This document shows, one piece after another, positions 28,310 to 37,163 of a stretch of 64,000 bases of DNA. The translations under genes were made by a program, and so were the position numbers. Under the pieces are notes generated by a model, which was given only the letters and a program-made list of their open reading frames with translations, ran no database searches and was not told where the DNA came from. The DNA is taken from assembly GCF_900156865.1 (NCBI RefSeq), contig NZ_LT732529.1:2854460-2918459 (forward strand), in the 5' to 3' direction. Within the stretch, counting starts at the first letter, position 1. Every line of letters starts with the position of its first letter. The stretch comes from Litchfieldia sinesaloumensis. GTDB lineage: Bacteria; Bacillota; Bacilli; Bacillales; Bacillaceae_L.

Positions 28310-29709
28310 TCAATTGGGAACCGAATTTCGAACTTGGTTCCCTTTCCTTTTTCACTAACCACCTCAATTTTCCCATTATGAAGATGGACAAGCTGTTTCA
28401 CTATTGAAAGTCCTAGACCAAATTGCCCGAATGGCGTGCCTGTACGAGAAACATCCGCCTTGTAAAAACGATGCCAAATTTTCTCGATTTCTTCAGCGTC
28501 AATTCCCATACCTGTGTCCTCAATTTCAATAATCGTTTCATTCTCTCCAGCTTTTCCCCTTATCCAAATCGTGCCGTCTTCTGTGAATTGGATGCTGTTT
28601 TTAGTAATATTGATTAAAATCTGAATAAGTCGATCATAGTCTGCATTTATTAATAACGATTCTGGTACATCAATAATGATCTGATCATTTTTCTCTTCTG
28701 CCTGTGGCTCTAGAGTCTCTTGAACAACCTCAAGTACTTCACTCAATTCAATCGTTTCCTTTTGAAGGGTAACTTGATTTGAACGAATTTTTTCATAATC
28801 AAGGTTTTCGTTAACGAGGCGAATTAATCGCTTCGTTTCCTGACTCACTAACTGTATGCCTTTTTCCTTTTCCTCTTCAGGAATCAAATCATTTCTCAAT
28901 CCTTCGATTACACCACTAATGGTTGTTAATGGTGTTCTCATCTCATGAGAAACATCAGCCATGAATTTCCTTCTCCTACCCTCAAGGCTCTCAATTTCCT
29001 CCATTGATTTTTGAAGACGTTTCGCCATTTCATTAAAGTCTTTGGATAGCTCGCCAATTTCATCAAAATCAGATGAAGGCAATTTCACTGAATAATCTCC
29101 AGTAGAAATCATGGAGGTTGCCTGCCTCAATCGTTTAATGCGCTTCACATGGATGGTTGATAAAATCCAACTCATTAAAAGAGCAACGACGAGAGCGAGA
29201 AACATGGTGTAAAATAAGTATTGATTGATTTCCTGAATCATCTCCTGTGTCCCACTTATTGGTGAAGCAAGAAGAACTCCTCCAATAAATGTCTGTCCCA
29301 GCATGTATGGAATGACAATAAATGTTACCTCTTGTTCAAAGCGCTTATAATCTTGTTTGACCGATACAATATGTCCGTTACGGACCTTGTCCCATTCTTT
29401 CTTTCTTAGTTCTACTTGCGGGACAAATCCACCAACCGTACTCAAGCTAACGCCTTGTTCATCAAATACCGTAAAGAAAATATTCCGTTCTCCGAGCATA
29501 CTCGAATATTGCCGTATTAATGAATCGACATTCGAGGTTCGTTGGATATCATTAATAATATTTTCACCATAAACGGTCAGTTCTTCCACCTTTTCCTCGA
29601 AAACAAGATTTTCAACATAATGGGCAAAAACCATGCTTAAGATTAAAAAAGCGACTACGATAACACTTATATGGCTAGTTAGCTGTTGAAACATATAGCG
29701 AAATTTCAT
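28306..29709 (-). CDS. Sensor histidine kinase
   Basis: Membrane kinase of 467 residues. Membrane segments lie near residues 12-32 and 165-190, enclosing an extracytoplasmic sensor of about 130 residues; then HAMP (residues 190-245), H-box VSHEMRTPLT with the phospho-accepting His, N-box NITKNSIQF and G-boxes DTGMGIDAEE and FGLGLSIVKQL. Its ATG overlaps the response regulator stop. The neighbour htrA suggests an envelope-stress signal, but the sensor region does not resemble CssS as I know it; it looks closer to YkoH-type kinases. Confidence 0.9.
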   Translation of the reverse strand: MKFRYMFQQLTSHISVIVVAFLILSMVFAHYVENLVFEEKVEELTVYGENIINDIQRTSNVDSLIRQYSSMLGERNIFFTVFDEQGVSLSTVGGFVPQVELRKKEWDKVRNGHIVSVKQDYKRFEQEVTFIVIPYMLGQTFIGGVLLASPISGTQEMIQEINQYLFYTMFLALVVALLMSWILSTIHVKRIKRLRQATSMISTGDYSVKLPSSDFDEIGELSKDFNEMAKRLQKSMEEIESLEGRRRKFMADVSHEMRTPLTTISGVIEGLRNDLIPEEEKEKGIQLVSQETKRLIRLVNENLDYEKIRSNQVTLQKETIELSEVLEVVQETLEPQAEEKNDQIIIDVPESLLINADYDRLIQILINITKNSIQFTEDGTIWIRGKAGENETIIEIEDTGMGIDAEEIEKIWHRFYKADVSRTGTPFGQFGLGLSIVKQLVHLHNGKIEVVSEKGKGTKFEIRFPIE

Positions 29710-30407
29710 TTTACTTCCTCAACGGATTCGTCAAATTTATAACCTACTCCCCACACTGTATGGAAAAAAGGTTGATCAGCAGTACCTACCTTTTTTCGAA
29801 GTCTTTTGATATGGACATCAACCGTGCGCTCATCACCATAAAACTGGTATCCCCAAACACGATCTAGTAATTGTTCCCTTGAAAATACTTGTTTTGGATG
29901 CTGAGCAAAATAATACAGTAAGTCAAATTCCTTTGGGGTTAAATTTGTAATTGGCTTCCCGTTCAGAATAACTTCTCTTGTATTCTTGTTGATTTTAAAA
30001 TGATCCGTTTTTAGTATTCCGGTTTCGACCTCTTCTGAAGGTTTGCTGTTGTAGCGTCTTGTAACCGCCTTTATTCGTGCCATCAAAGCGAGTGGACTGA
30101 ATGGCTTAGTGACATAGTCATCAGCGCCCATCTCTAAGCCCAATACTTGGTCGGATTCGCTATCCTTCGCCGTTAACATAATAATGGGAACAGAGTTTTG
30201 TTCCTCGCGAATCTTTCGACAGATCGTTACCCCATCCATACCTGGCAGCATCCAGTCAACAATTAGCAAGTCCCAACTATCTTCTTTGAAACGGTTGTAG
30301 CCCGCTAAACCATCATGGACAAACTCACCTTGTATACCTTCCTTTGAAAAAAACATCTCAATCATTGAACAAACACTTTCATTATCTTCTATAACGAGAA
30401 CTCTCAT
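29706..30407 (-). CDS. OmpR-family response regulator
   Basis: Response regulator of about 233 residues: receiver domain with acidic pocket EDN, phospho-acceptor Asp in LLIVDWMLPG and Lys in VTKPFSP, followed by an OmpR/PhoB winged helix (LTPKEFDLLYYFAQHP to DVHIKRLRKK). ATG 30407 with GGAGTGGGAGAC upstream is preferred to the GTG nine bases earlier. Forms an operon with the kinase, overlapping by four bases. Confidence 0.93.
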   Translation of the reverse strand: MRVLVIEDNESVCSMIEMFFSKEGIQGEFVHDGLAGYNRFKEDSWDLLIVDWMLPGMDGVTICRKIREEQNSVPIIMLTAKDSESDQVLGLEMGADDYVTKPFSPLALMARIKAVTRRYNSKPSEEVETGILKTDHFKINKNTREVILNGKPITNLTPKEFDLLYYFAQHPKQVFSREQLLDRVWGYQFYGDERTVDVHIKRLRKKVGTADQPFFHTVWGVGYKFDESVEEVK

Positions 30408-30467
30408 GTCTCCCACTCCTACTATTAAGTACTTTTATTTTACAATATAATAGTCATTTATTGAAAG

Positions 30468-30495
30468 AAGGGACCATCCAAAGGATGCTCCCAAA
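30468..30495 (-). terminator. Hairpin after czcD-like gene
   Basis: GGGA-CATCC / GGATG-TCCC with an AAA loop just past the efflux gene, followed by a short T-rich stretch on the minus strand. Confidence 0.6.
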
Positions 30496-30510
30496 GTGAA
30501 TCTAGAAAAC

Positions 30511-31455
30511 TTATACCCGCATTTCTCCATGCTCAATCTCTGATTTTTCAATTTGAATCGTGGTATGTTCGATTTTAAATATGTCTCGTATTTTATTGAT
30601 TGCTTGTTGTAAAATTTCCTGACTATCATGGTCGTCCTCAATTAAAATATGGCATGTCAGCGAATCCATACCTGAGGTAATCGTCCAAATATGGAGATCA
30701 TGAACATCAATAACCCCATCGATTTCTTCAAGTACAGCTTTGACTTCTATTTGATCAATCGTAATCGGAGTGCCTTCCATTAAGATATGGATAGAATGTG
30801 TTAACACTCCCCATGCACTTTTTAGAATAAGGATTGCTACCACAACCGAGATAATAGGGTCTGCAATATACCATTCAAACAATAGCATTAGCAGTCCTGC
30901 TATGATTGCCCCAACTGAACCCAGTGCATCACCAAGTACATGAAGATAGGCACTGCGAAGGTTGACGTTATTTTTCACATCACCTTTGCTAATTAAAGCC
31001 CAAGCACTTACTAGGTTTGCTAAGAGACCAACTCCGGCAATAATCATCATTGTTCCACTAGCAACTTCCGGTGGTTCTACGAATCGTTCAAACGCTTCAA
31101 ACACAATAAATCCAGCGATAATGAACAAGGTCACTGCATTAAATAGAGCCGCTAGAATTTCAAATCGGTAAAATCCGTATGTCTTCTTCGGAGATGCTGG
31201 TCTTGTTGCAAACCAGAAAGCGATTAAACTTAATAACAGTGAACTTGAATCACTTAACATATGTCCCGCATCGGAAAGTAGAGCTAAGCTATTCGTAATA
31301 ATTCCGCCCACAAATTCAAGTAGCATAATACCCGTCGTAATAAGCAACGCAATCAATAAGCCCTTTTTATTTCCTTCTCTCACATCATCAAAATGATGGT
31401 GATGATGATGACCATGGTGATCATGGCCGTGATGATGGTGGTGATGTCCCATCAT
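30511..31455 (-). CDS. czcD: Cation diffusion facilitator, CzcD-like zinc/cadmium exporter
   Basis: Efflux protein of 314 residues with six membrane segments. The N-terminus is very His-rich (14 His in the first 21 residues), typical of zinc transporters. Transport-site motifs are visible as SDAGHMLSD in segment 2 and HVLGDALGS in segment 5, and a cytoplasmic metal-binding domain follows. Third gene of an operon after a CzcO-like flavoprotein and a CzrA-like repressor. Confidence 0.94.
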   Translation of the reverse strand: MMGHHHHHHGHDHHGHHHHHHFDDVREGNKKGLLIALLITTGIMLLEFVGGIITNSLALLSDAGHMLSDSSSLLLSLIAFWFATRPASPKKTYGFYRFEILAALFNAVTLFIIAGFIVFEAFERFVEPPEVASGTMMIIAGVGLLANLVSAWALISKGDVKNNVNLRSAYLHVLGDALGSVGAIIAGLLMLLFEWYIADPIISVVVAILILKSAWGVLTHSIHILMEGTPITIDQIEVKAVLEEIDGVIDVHDLHIWTITSGMDSLTCHILIEDDHDSQEILQQAINKIRDIFKIEHTTIQIEKSEIEHGEMRV

Positions 31456-31464
31456 ACTTCCCTC

Positions 31465-31773
31465 CTATTCATGTTCAATATGATGGATGACTTGGTGTAG
31501 TAATGTGATAACATGTTCATCATCATATGTATAAAGGAATGTGTTTCCTTCGCGTTTATATGTGACTAGACGTAGATTTCGAAGAGTGCTGAGTTGGTGT
31601 GACACAGCGGATTGTGACATTTCAAGAACTTCTGCGATATGATTAACCGAGCATTCCTCTTGTGATAGTAAATAGAGGATTTTGATTCGCGTCGGATCAG
31701 CAAGCGCCTTAAAGATACGTGATGCTTCGTCAATTGTCGACGCTGATAAAAAAGAATGATCGTTTTGTTCCAC
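31465..31773 (-). CDS. czrA: ArsR/SmtB metal sensor, CzrA-like
   Basis: Repressor of 102 residues. The winged helix has recognition helix EVLEMSQSAVSHQLSTLR. The C-terminal helix carries DDEHVITLLHQVIHHIEHE, which matches the alpha-5 zinc site of CzrA (Asp, His, then His and His from the other subunit), and there is no Cys pair of the alpha-3 type. It should release the operator at 32861-32882 when zinc, cobalt or cadmium binds, switching on the exporter gene ten bases downstream. Confidence 0.9.
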   Translation of the reverse strand: MEQNDHSFLSASTIDEASRIFKALADPTRIKILYLLSQEECSVNHIAEVLEMSQSAVSHQLSTLRNLRLVTYKREGNTFLYTYDDEHVITLLHQVIHHIEHE

Positions 31774-31790
31774 TTCGTAAACCTTCTTTC

Positions 31791-32837
31791 TTATTTGAGA
31801 GTAGTAGCTTGAATATGCTGGAATATGTATTTTGCGTCATCTGCGACCCCTTGTAATAAAGCCGAGCCTCTACGGCTTTGCCATGGTAATCCTAAGAAGT
31901 ACAGACCTTCGATGTTCGTTACTCCCTTTATATGTTGTGGGTGGCCATTTTGATTGAATACGCTAGGAACCTGTAACCATTCATAATTAGGTTTGTAGCC
32001 TGTAGCCCAAACGACATTCAAAGCCTGTGTTTCACTATTATCTTCAAAAACGAACGAATCTTCCTTTATATTTACTGTTCTAGGTTTTATCGTTATTTTT
32101 CCAGATTTCACGGCTTTCTTTAATTCATATCCAAATATCGGATCCGGACGATTTTTTAGTAAAGTACCTATCTTTGTTGCTGCATTTACTTTAAGGATAC
32201 CTATTTTATCAAACCACCAAAAAATGCTTCTGCCACCTAAGTCCTGCGGAAGATAGGTGAGTTTTTGACTCACCGAAAGGTACACCTCCCACCGCTCAGA
32301 AAGTTCAACAGCGATTTGTGCCCCGGAGTTCCCTGCCCCCACGATTAAAACCGGTCCGTTCTGAAGTTGAATTGGATTTTTGTATTGTGAGGAATGGATC
32401 TGAAAAACATGTTCTGGTAGGTTTTCTGCAAATCTTGGGATTGAAGGTTCCTGAAATGGACCAGTAGCAATTACCACATTTTTAGCTATGAGTGATTCAT
32501 TGTTTGCTTCAATTTTAAATCCTCTATCTGTATTGATCATACGAGTTACCTTTGTATTCAATTGAACCGGGAGGTCATGATATGATACGTAGTTTTTTAA
32601 ATAATCGACAATATCGTTCTTTGTAGGGTAGCCTTGCCTTGGACCTCTCATCTGAAAACCAGGGAGTTCGCTATAAGCTCTTGGTGTGAAAAGGGTTAAA
32701 GAATCATACCGACTTTCCCAAGTCTCACCAATTTTCTTAGCCCCATCCAAAAGAAGAAAGGAATGATTGGTCTTCTTCAAAAAATATCCCATCGCTAAGC
32801 CTGCTTGGCCGGCCCCAATTATCACAACATCATACAT
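31791..32837 (-). CDS. czcO: CzcO-like FAD/NAD(P)-binding oxidoreductase
   Basis: Flavoprotein of 348 residues related to flavin monooxygenases. The FAD-binding motif is VIIGAGQAGLAMGYFL at the N-terminus and the NADPH motif is ILIVGAGNSGAQIAVEL-like near residue 165, with WATGYKPNY near residue 285. In B. subtilis czcO is cotranscribed with czcD; here it is first in the operon. Its biochemical contribution to metal resistance is unclear. Confidence 0.87.
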   Translation of the reverse strand: MYDVVIIGAGQAGLAMGYFLKKTNHSFLLLDGAKKIGETWESRYDSLTLFTPRAYSELPGFQMRGPRQGYPTKNDIVDYLKNYVSYHDLPVQLNTKVTRMINTDRGFKIEANNESLIAKNVVIATGPFQEPSIPRFAENLPEHVFQIHSSQYKNPIQLQNGPVLIVGAGNSGAQIAVELSERWEVYLSVSQKLTYLPQDLGGRSIFWWFDKIGILKVNAATKIGTLLKNRPDPIFGYELKKAVKSGKITIKPRTVNIKEDSFVFEDNSETQALNVVWATGYKPNYEWLQVPSVFNQNGHPQHIKGVTNIEGLYFLGLPWQSRRGSALLQGVADDAKYIFQHIQATTLK

Positions 32838-32860
32838 AGTATCCCCGCTTTACTAATAAC

Positions 32861-32913
32861 TATATGAACATATGCTCATATATAATATTATGATAATTTA
32901 AAAAATGTGTCAA
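32861..32913 (-). promoter_or_regulatory. czc operon promoter with CzrA-type operator
   Basis: On the minus strand TTGACA (32908-32913), a 17-base spacer and TAATAT (32885-32890) form a promoter. Immediately downstream, at the expected transcript start, lies the inverted repeat TATATGA-N8-TCATATA (32861-32882), with TGAAC/GCTCA arms like ArsR/SmtB operators. Binding of the CzrA-like product would be autoregulatory. Confidence 0.75.
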
Positions 32914-33047
32914 TTCATATTCAAAAATTGTTCAATTTGATTTGACACTTACTATGTATTACTAGAAAGAAGGAATAAAGGTGGATTAACAATTATTGTA
33001 AATCATTTTATACTTTTAGATAACCCTTTCAAATTGGAGGTATTTTA

Positions 33048-33410
33048 ATGAAAATAATAATGTGTGATGATTCTGTAGGGAAATTAATTACATCTAAAGA
33101 AACTAACTTTGTTGCAACAAGATTGATTAGAGACGGTGTTGGAATTCGAGTAGGGTATATGTTTTTTAAAAAAGGGGATAGAGTTGAGTTTCATGAAGCC
33201 TCAGTTGACCAACTATTCTTAGTGATAAATGGAGAAGGCTGGGTGGCTGGTACAGATCGCGATTCTGTAGAAATACACAAAGGCGAAGCCGCTTTCTGGA
33301 AACAAGGAGAGATGCACGAGGCTGGTACAGAAAAAGGAATGGAAGTCATTTGTATTGAAGGTAAGAACCTAGACGAATACAATACACCAGTCCTACAATT
33401 TGATAAATAA
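33048..33410 (+). CDS. Cupin-domain protein
   Basis: Single-domain cupin of 120 residues. Motif 1 is seen in GDRVEFHEASVDQLFLVINGEG and motif 2 near AAFWKQGEMHEAGTE. The metal ligands look incomplete (His and Glu only), so it may bind a small molecule rather than act as an oxygenase. ATG 33048 follows TTGGAGG. Single gene divergent from the czc operon. Confidence 0.8.
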   Translation: MKIIMCDDSVGKLITSKETNFVATRLIRDGVGIRVGYMFFKKGDRVEFHEASVDQLFLVINGEGWVAGTDRDSVEIHKGEAAFWKQGEMHEAGTEKGMEVICIEGKNLDEYNTPVLQFDK

Positions 33411-33501
33411 TTCATAAAAATAATGGGGGATTCTATGATTAAGTAAAATGATATAAAATCCCCCATACAACTAGTAATAACATATCTAAAAGGTCGGCAT
33501 A

Positions 33502-34065
33502 CTATTTCTCTTTCTCCCACTCTTCTCTAAGCAATCCCATGCGAATCGAATCATAATAGACACCGTTATAGTATCGACATTTTCTCATCCGGGCTTCTAG
33601 TGTCATCCCAAGTTTTTGACCGACTTTAACCATCCGATGGTTACCTGACCATGTTGTATATCCAACTCTTTCGATGTATGGGATTGACTCAAATAAGTAA
33701 TCAATCCAAAGCTTTAACGCATCAGTTCCGTAGCCATCTCCCCAATATTCGGGACGATAGATCACAATCCCCATTTCAAGCCATCTTGTTGCTTCACTTT
33801 CCCAATAGAAAATAACCATGCCGATGATTTGGCCATCCGCTTCGATAATCATTTGATCTAAAGGATAGTGCTGCCTTGATAGTTCATACTCAGCCTTATT
33901 TATATACATTTCCTTATCAATGAACTTATGCGTAAAATACGGAGCATCCCACTTTTTCCATTCTGGGTCTGGGTCACCGTAGCGTAACTCCCATAGTGTT
34001 GGTAAATCTGCTTTTTCAACTTGACGTAGTATTACCTTTTCTCCCTTTATTTTGACTAGATTCAT
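33502..34065 (-). CDS. GNAT acetyltransferase, RimJ/RimL type
   Basis: About 187 residues. Acetyl-CoA-binding motif A is visible as MGIVIYRPEYWGDGYGTDALKL. The N-terminus VILRQVEKADLPTLWELR and C-terminus LGMTLEARMRKCRYYNGVYYDS are typical of the RimJ-like branch. The start is ATG 34065 behind AGGGGGA; the longer frame has no ribosome site. Substrate unknown. Confidence 0.88.
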   Translation of the reverse strand: MNLVKIKGEKVILRQVEKADLPTLWELRYGDPDPEWKKWDAPYFTHKFIDKEMYINKAEYELSRQHYPLDQMIIEADGQIIGMVIFYWESEATRWLEMGIVIYRPEYWGDGYGTDALKLWIDYLFESIPYIERVGYTTWSGNHRMVKVGQKLGMTLEARMRKCRYYNGVYYDSIRMGLLREEWEKEK

Positions 34066-34199
34066 CTTAATCCCCCTGATAATCATTAAACATGGATTTC
34101 CAATATATTACCTATTCATATAGTTTTTATTCGGTACTATTAAGTAAAATCCCTTCTTTAATTAATGAAAGTGTAATTTCCCTCTTATTAAAGAACAAA

Positions 34200-34232
34200 A
34201 AAAAGCATGCAGTTGAGTCCTCCTGCATGCTT
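34200..34232 (-). terminator. Terminator after FAD monooxygenase gene
   Basis: AAGCATGCAG / CTGCATGCTT stem, 10-base loop and T8 on the minus strand, at the gene stop. Confidence 0.88.
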
Positions 34233-35328
34233 ACCTTCCGACTACTTCTAAGAAATTATCTTTGAATGATTCTTCTTTTTGGAATTGCATTTCTTGTTGC
34301 TGCTCGATTTCAGTTCGTCTTCCAATCTCAAATTCTTTTAGTCTTGATTTACTAATGTCTCCATCAAGTAACGCTTGTTCGAGAATCGGCGCCAATACAT
34401 GAGCATCTTTAATCGCGCAGTTAATTCCAATAGCAGCTGTTGGTGTCATTGTATGTGCCGCATCGCCAATGATCACTAGACCATTCTCCGCCCAAGTATC
34501 CGCATTTGAACTGAACACGTTTAAGCAGACGAAGTTCTTCCAAGACTGAATATGTTGTCTTACGATTGTTTCCAATTCTGGAAAGCTTGTTAAAAGTGGT
34601 TGTAAAAATACTTCAAGAGACTGCTTACGTAAGGTATTGAATGTTCCTTTTTCAATGTTCCAGCCGATTTGAATCATGCCGCCAGTTTGTGTAAACAATG
34701 CAAGCTGATGACCATTAGCAAGAACCATTTTTGTTGAAGGCTCCCAATCAGCTGGCGCCGGAATCTTTGCCCAGAGGACATCATAACCATGAGTTTCCTC
34801 CGTTGCTGAAATACCTGCAAGTTTTCTCACTGTTGAAAAACGCCCATCTGTTCCCACAACGATTGAACTTGAGATATTAATCTCTTGTCCATGTTGCTTC
34901 GCTCTTACTCCTGAAAAGTTTCCATTTTCATCCTGTACCAACCCCGTAACACTAGTGTTTAGAAGCAGTCGGTAATTCGGAAACCTCGCTGCTTCGTTGG
35001 ATACAGCAGTTAAAAAGTGCGGCTGCGGTATATGAATTCCAACATGATCATCTTGAGTTGGTGTGATTGTTTTAACGATATGACTTCCATATATATATTC
35101 GACTTTCTTCATTTTTAATAATCCAAGTGCTTCTATTTTATCGAAAAGATGATGTTCCTTTAAAATGGCTTCCGTTTCTGCGTTGATGTGCTCGCCTCTA
35201 AATTCACGTTCTGTTCCGGACGTGCGTTCAACAACGATGGTCTCTATTCCTTTTTCCGCTAATAAATAGCCGAGCAATGCACCCGCTGGACCTCCGCCAA
35301 CGATACATACATCTGTTTGTAGATTCAT
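34231..35328 (-). CDS. FAD-dependent aromatic-type monooxygenase (UbiH/PHBH family)
   Basis: Flavoprotein of 365 residues. The FAD-binding motif VCIVGGGPAGALLGYLLAEKG is at the N-terminus and the second FAD motif GLVIIGDAAHTMTPTAAIG is near residue 280, with an Arg-rich GTDGRFSTVR motif between. This is the layout of p-hydroxybenzoate-hydroxylase-like enzymes. The substrate is unknown. Single gene with its own terminator. Confidence 0.88.
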   Translation of the reverse strand: MNLQTDVCIVGGGPAGALLGYLLAEKGIETIVVERTSGTEREFRGEHINAETEAILKEHHLFDKIEALGLLKMKKVEYIYGSHIVKTITPTQDDHVGIHIPQPHFLTAVSNEAARFPNYRLLLNTSVTGLVQDENGNFSGVRAKQHGQEINISSSIVVGTDGRFSTVRKLAGISATEETHGYDVLWAKIPAPADWEPSTKMVLANGHQLALFTQTGGMIQIGWNIEKGTFNTLRKQSLEVFLQPLLTSFPELETIVRQHIQSWKNFVCLNVFSSNADTWAENGLVIIGDAAHTMTPTAAIGINCAIKDAHVLAPILEQALLDGDISKSRLKEFEIGRRTEIEQQQEMQFQKEESFKDNFLEVVGR

Positions 35329-35536
35329 GTATTCACCTTCTTATTATCATAAGATGCAAAAAAAGTTTTGTCATAAGAAACAAAGTTCACTAGTTAATGA
35401 TTAAATGATAACAACCAGTTTATAATTGGTCAACTTATATTCATTTCCAATTAGGTTTCAAAAATAATGGATAAAACAGTAATTAAGTAATAATATAGAA
35501 TTTAACATACTTGAGTAGTTCAAGGGAGAGAAAAGA

Positions 35537-36370
35537 ATGAAGAAAATTCTACTTTTAACTATTTTCACCTTACTTATAGCAGGTTGTAACAACCAACAAA
35601 CAACTCCTTCCCCAGAAAAGAATGTAGATGAAAACACAGCCTCCCAACAAGCAGAGTCGGAGGAAGACAAAGAACAATCATCTTCGCAACAAGAAAAAGA
35701 AGATAAAAATGAAAATACATCTTCACAATCTCAAGAAGAGGATACGAAAGAAGTACCTTTTGAAAGCGATACAGCGACTTTTGAGGATGGGCAACTTACG
35801 ATTCACTATCCTCAACTAACAGATATGCAAGATAAAAAGCTCGAGCAACAAATGAATAATCTCATTAAAGAGGAAGCAACGTTATTTCTAACGCAATATC
35901 AAGATAGCGACGCACCACTAACTTTGGAATACGAAGTTTTACTACCAGAGTCTGATACAATCAGCATTCTGTATAAAGGGAATTATAATGGAGGGATGTA
36001 TCCCACAAACCTATTCTTCACGACTACTATCGACTGGAAAAAGGGAGAAAAAATCAGGTTTTCCGAAGTTTTTGTCGTAGACGAAGCATTTATTGGGACC
36101 TTAAAAAAGGCTAGCTATCTTGACTGGGAGCAACCAACACAGCCAAATAAGGAAAAACAGGATGCCTTATTTGAATACTTAGACACATATACAACTCAGG
36201 ATCTCATCGAGTTTATTTCAAAAGCCGACCAACCAACTCCCGAAGCAAATCCATATGGTGTTTATTCATACTACACTAACAATACAGTTGTCCTCAGTAT
36301 ACAAGTACCACATGCACTAGGTGACCACGCTGAATTTGAGATTAACCTTGAAGATTTGGTAAAGAAATAG
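35537..36370 (+). CDS. Lipoprotein with DUF3298-like C-terminal domain
   Basis: Exported lipoprotein of 277 residues: lipobox IAGC with Cys17, then a low-complexity Gln/Glu/Ser linker to about residue 75, then a globular domain (TIHYPQLTDMQDKKLEQQ, RFSEVFVVDEAFIG) that resembles the DUF3298/DUF4163 cell-surface domains. Function unknown. ATG 35537 with GGGAGAG upstream. Followed by a strong terminator. Confidence 0.78.
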   Translation: MKKILLLTIFTLLIAGCNNQQTTPSPEKNVDENTASQQAESEEDKEQSSSQQEKEDKNENTSSQSQEEDTKEVPFESDTATFEDGQLTIHYPQLTDMQDKKLEQQMNNLIKEEATLFLTQYQDSDAPLTLEYEVLLPESDTISILYKGNYNGGMYPTNLFFTTTIDWKKGEKIRFSEVFVVDEAFIGTLKKASYLDWEQPTQPNKEKQDALFEYLDTYTTQDLIEFISKADQPTPEANPYGVYSYYTNNTVVLSIQVPHALGDHAEFEINLEDLVKK

Positions 36371-36373
36371 GCA

Positions 36374-36408
36374 TTAAAAACACTAGTTGATGTAACTAGT
36401 GTTTTTTT
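36374..36408 (+). terminator. Terminator after lipoprotein gene
   Basis: AAAACACTAGTT / AACTAGTGTTTT with a short GATGT loop and T7. Confidence 0.88.
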
Positions 36409-36463
36409 AACTCTTTTCCAGGGGTTTGTTGCATCCCGCAGGGAGCGTTAGAACTCAAAAATT

Positions 36464-36501
36464 AAAAACAGCGTTACCAAGACTGGTTTAACGCTGTTTT
36501 C
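36464..36501 (-). terminator. Terminator after the 36.5-kb membrane gene
   Basis: AAAACAGCGTTA / TAACGCTGTTTT, 12-bp stem with a 12-base loop; oriented to end the minus-strand gene whose stop is at 36512. Confidence 0.75.
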
Positions 36502-36511
36502 ACCTTCAAAA

Positions 36512-36799
36512 TTATTGATCCAATACACTAAATCCAATCCAACCAATAAGTATAAATACGGGAACTACCAATAAAACCGCTAACCATATTTTACTTTTGG
36601 AAAGTGACAAGGCTGCTCCTAAATAAAAGAATGGGAAAATGAGTCCCCAAAATTCAAATCGCGGTGTAGCTGCGAGATACAGTGACATAGGTACTATTAA
36701 TATTGAAGATAGTACGAGCAAAAGGGGCTTTCTTCGCGATATTGATAATATGGAAAGAAGTAATGATGCAATCATGAACGGCCAAAATAGAAGTGCCAT
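36512..36799 (-). CDS. Small unassigned membrane protein
   Basis: About 95 residues and four hydrophobic segments (MALLFWPFMIASLL at the start, VFILIGWIGFSVLDQ at the end). I start it at ATG 36799, preceded by GAGGAGG; the longer frame to 36838 has no such site. Family not recognised. A 59-residue gene lies upstream on the same strand, separated by a hairpin. Confidence 0.72.
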   Translation of the reverse strand: MALLFWPFMIASLLLSILSISRRKPLLLVLSSILIVPMSLYLAATPRFEFWGLIFPFFYLGAALSLSKSKIWLAVLLVVPVFILIGWIGFSVLDQ

Positions 36800-36843
36800 A
36801 TAAACCTCCTCTATATTTTTCATGTTACTTAGATTCAACGAAA

Positions 36844-36875
36844 AGAAGTGTTAATCCTGCATGATTAACACTTCT
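36844..36875 (-). terminator. Hairpin after the 59-residue gene
   Basis: AGAAGTGTTAATC / GATTAACACTTCT, a 13-bp stem with a six-base loop followed by TTTT on the minus strand. Confidence 0.65.
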
Positions 36876-36884
36876 AAAGACTGT

Positions 36885-37064
36885 TTATGTTTTTAAAAAA
36901 AGCAAGACGATGAGAAAAATAATGAGCCCAATCATAAAAATCGTTCCTAGACTCGCACTGTAAACGATATACACATTCACATGAAGAATCACATGCACAA
37001 TTAGGACAACCAGTATCAAAACCAGCAATAAGATTGCCATAGGAATATTTCGGTTTCGCTTCAA
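36885..37064 (-). CDS. 59-residue two-segment membrane protein
   Basis: Short gene with a TTG start at 37064 behind AAGGTG at seven bases and a TAA at 36885. The product begins MKRNRNIPM and has two hydrophobic segments (AILLLVLILVVLIVHVIL and SLGTIFMIGLIIFLIVLLF) joined by a short loop. A hairpin follows the stop. I do not recognise the family. Confidence 0.6.
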   Translation of the reverse strand: MKRNRNIPMAILLLVLILVVLIVHVILHVNVYIVYSASLGTIFMIGLIIFLIVLLFLKT

Positions 37065-37163
37065 ATAATCAGCACCTTAATGAGATTTAAAAAGGGGTGT
37101 AATATACGTTTATTCCTTATTTGAGAACATTATTCCTATGACGGCTCTATCCCATTTAGCTTT

